The notes under the pieces: generated by a model
Told to the model about the DNA's origin: nothing
Database searches by the model: none
Seen by the model: the letters and a program-made list of their open reading frames with translations, nothing else
Shown here: piece after piece, positions 63,760 to 64,000 of the stretch
Layout of the letters: every line of letters begins with the position of its first letter
How positions within the stretch are numbered: position 1 is the first letter of the stretch
Position numbers and translations under genes: made by a program
IMG/VR virus record: IMGVR_UViG_3300034019_001953
Span: 1-64,000 of that record
Reading direction: 5' to 3' (one strand)
Length of the DNA: 64,000 nucleotides
DNA from: a virus

Positions 63760-64000
63760 ATGAAAAAAACATGTTTAGTGATTTATGTCGGAAATGGATA
63801 TTCCGAATTTGAACTTTCTCATGATGGTGCATACACCTATTCCACGGATATGAAAGAAAACTATGAAAATCATCAGGAGAATATTTTCAATCCACTAAGA
63901 GAACAAGGTTATGATGTGGAGTTTGCATTATTGACTAACAAACACGATAAGTATGCCGAATATTTTCGTTTCTACAATGCCATTTTCTTGGATTACGATG
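63760..64000 (+). CDS. Partial protein at the window edge, unknown
   Basis: The first 80 codons are in the window: MKKTCLVIYVGNGYSEFELS opens with a hydrophobic strand, followed by NHQENIFNPLREQGYDVEFA and FRFYNAIFLDYD. The strand, loop, helix start with later N-P-L-R-E-Q-G-Y-D-V is like nucleotide-sugar-dependent glycosyltransferases of phages, but the catalytic region lies outside. Starts 17 bases after the tRNA-Phe-like gene. Confidence 0.5.
   Translation, partial: MKKTCLVIYVGNGYSEFELSHDGAYTYSTDMKENYENHQENIFNPLREQGYDVEFALLTNKHDKYAEYFRFYNAIFLDYD

Overview
The window is best read as part of the genome of a large tailed double-stranded DNA phage that infects a member of the Bacteroidota, probably a flavobacterium-like host. 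Evidence for a phage: densely packed genes on both strands, many short overlapping ORFs, an endolysin with holin-like neighbours, tail or adhesin proteins, a tRNA cluster, and auxiliary genes typical of large phages (thymidylate synthase, ClpP, cyclophilin, PPK2, 2OG oxygenases, carbamoyltransferases). Evidence for the host: promoters of the form TTTG-N19/20-TAnnTTTG, few Shine-Dalgarno sequences, signal peptides ending in SQ or AQ, a C-terminal domain like a type IX secretion sorting signal, and DUF2452, PspC and HNH proteins of Bacteroidota type. TAA, TAG and TGA all end genes, so the code is standard. No terminase, portal, major capsid or polymerase gene lies in the window, and no integrase or bacterial flank.

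Layout. 1-7.3 kb: a run of short genes, many starting with the same leader (MKYIITESQ..LLEQ) and several with their own TATTTAT box, interrupted by a LamG adhesin; then two methyltransferase-like genes. 7.9-19.3 kb: more leader-bearing proteins (including a MORN-repeat protein), a cyclophilin, a secreted nuclease, a sulfotransferase-like protein and small basic proteins. 19.3-19.94 kb: a non-coding RNA island with three tandem host-type promoters, an odd tRNA-Phe and a structured RNA. 19.9-22.6 kb: an adhesin, a holin-like protein and a PD-(D/E)XK-like nuclease. 22.5-26.4 kb, minus: receiver-like protein, metallophosphoesterase, PspC and small conserved phage proteins. 26.5-34.2 kb, minus: endolysin, then an exported set with a C-type lectin/dockerin protein, a barrel-like protein, two CsgG-like proteins and a large secreted protein with a T9SS-like C-terminus. 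34.3-42 kb: PPK2, a head-type domain protein, tRNA-Ser, thymidylate synthase. 42-54.5 kb: a zinc-ribbon leader protein, a GT17 glycosyltransferase, two oxygenase-like proteins, and a five-gene operon of large leader-bearing proteins. 54.5-60.2 kb, minus: ClpP, two O-carbamoyltransferases, HNH nuclease. 60.4-64 kb: an AT-hook leader protein, a tRNA cluster that includes an acceptor/T-arm minihelix, and an attenuator-like leader.

The main observation is that about two dozen otherwise unrelated proteins share a short N-terminal leader that usually ends in (L/I)-x-E before Q, A, G, S, N, T or D. This is the form of T4 capsid-targeting sequences, which the prohead protease removes. I infer that they are cargo packed in the phage head, possibly delivered with the DNA. 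The cargo would include a polyphosphate kinase, a ParB-fold protein, an AT-hook protein, membrane proteins and a MORN protein. The two promoter types (host-type in front of RNA genes and a few mRNAs, TATTTAT in front of most leader genes) suggest early and late expression classes. Functional calls rest on motifs read by eye; no database search was run.
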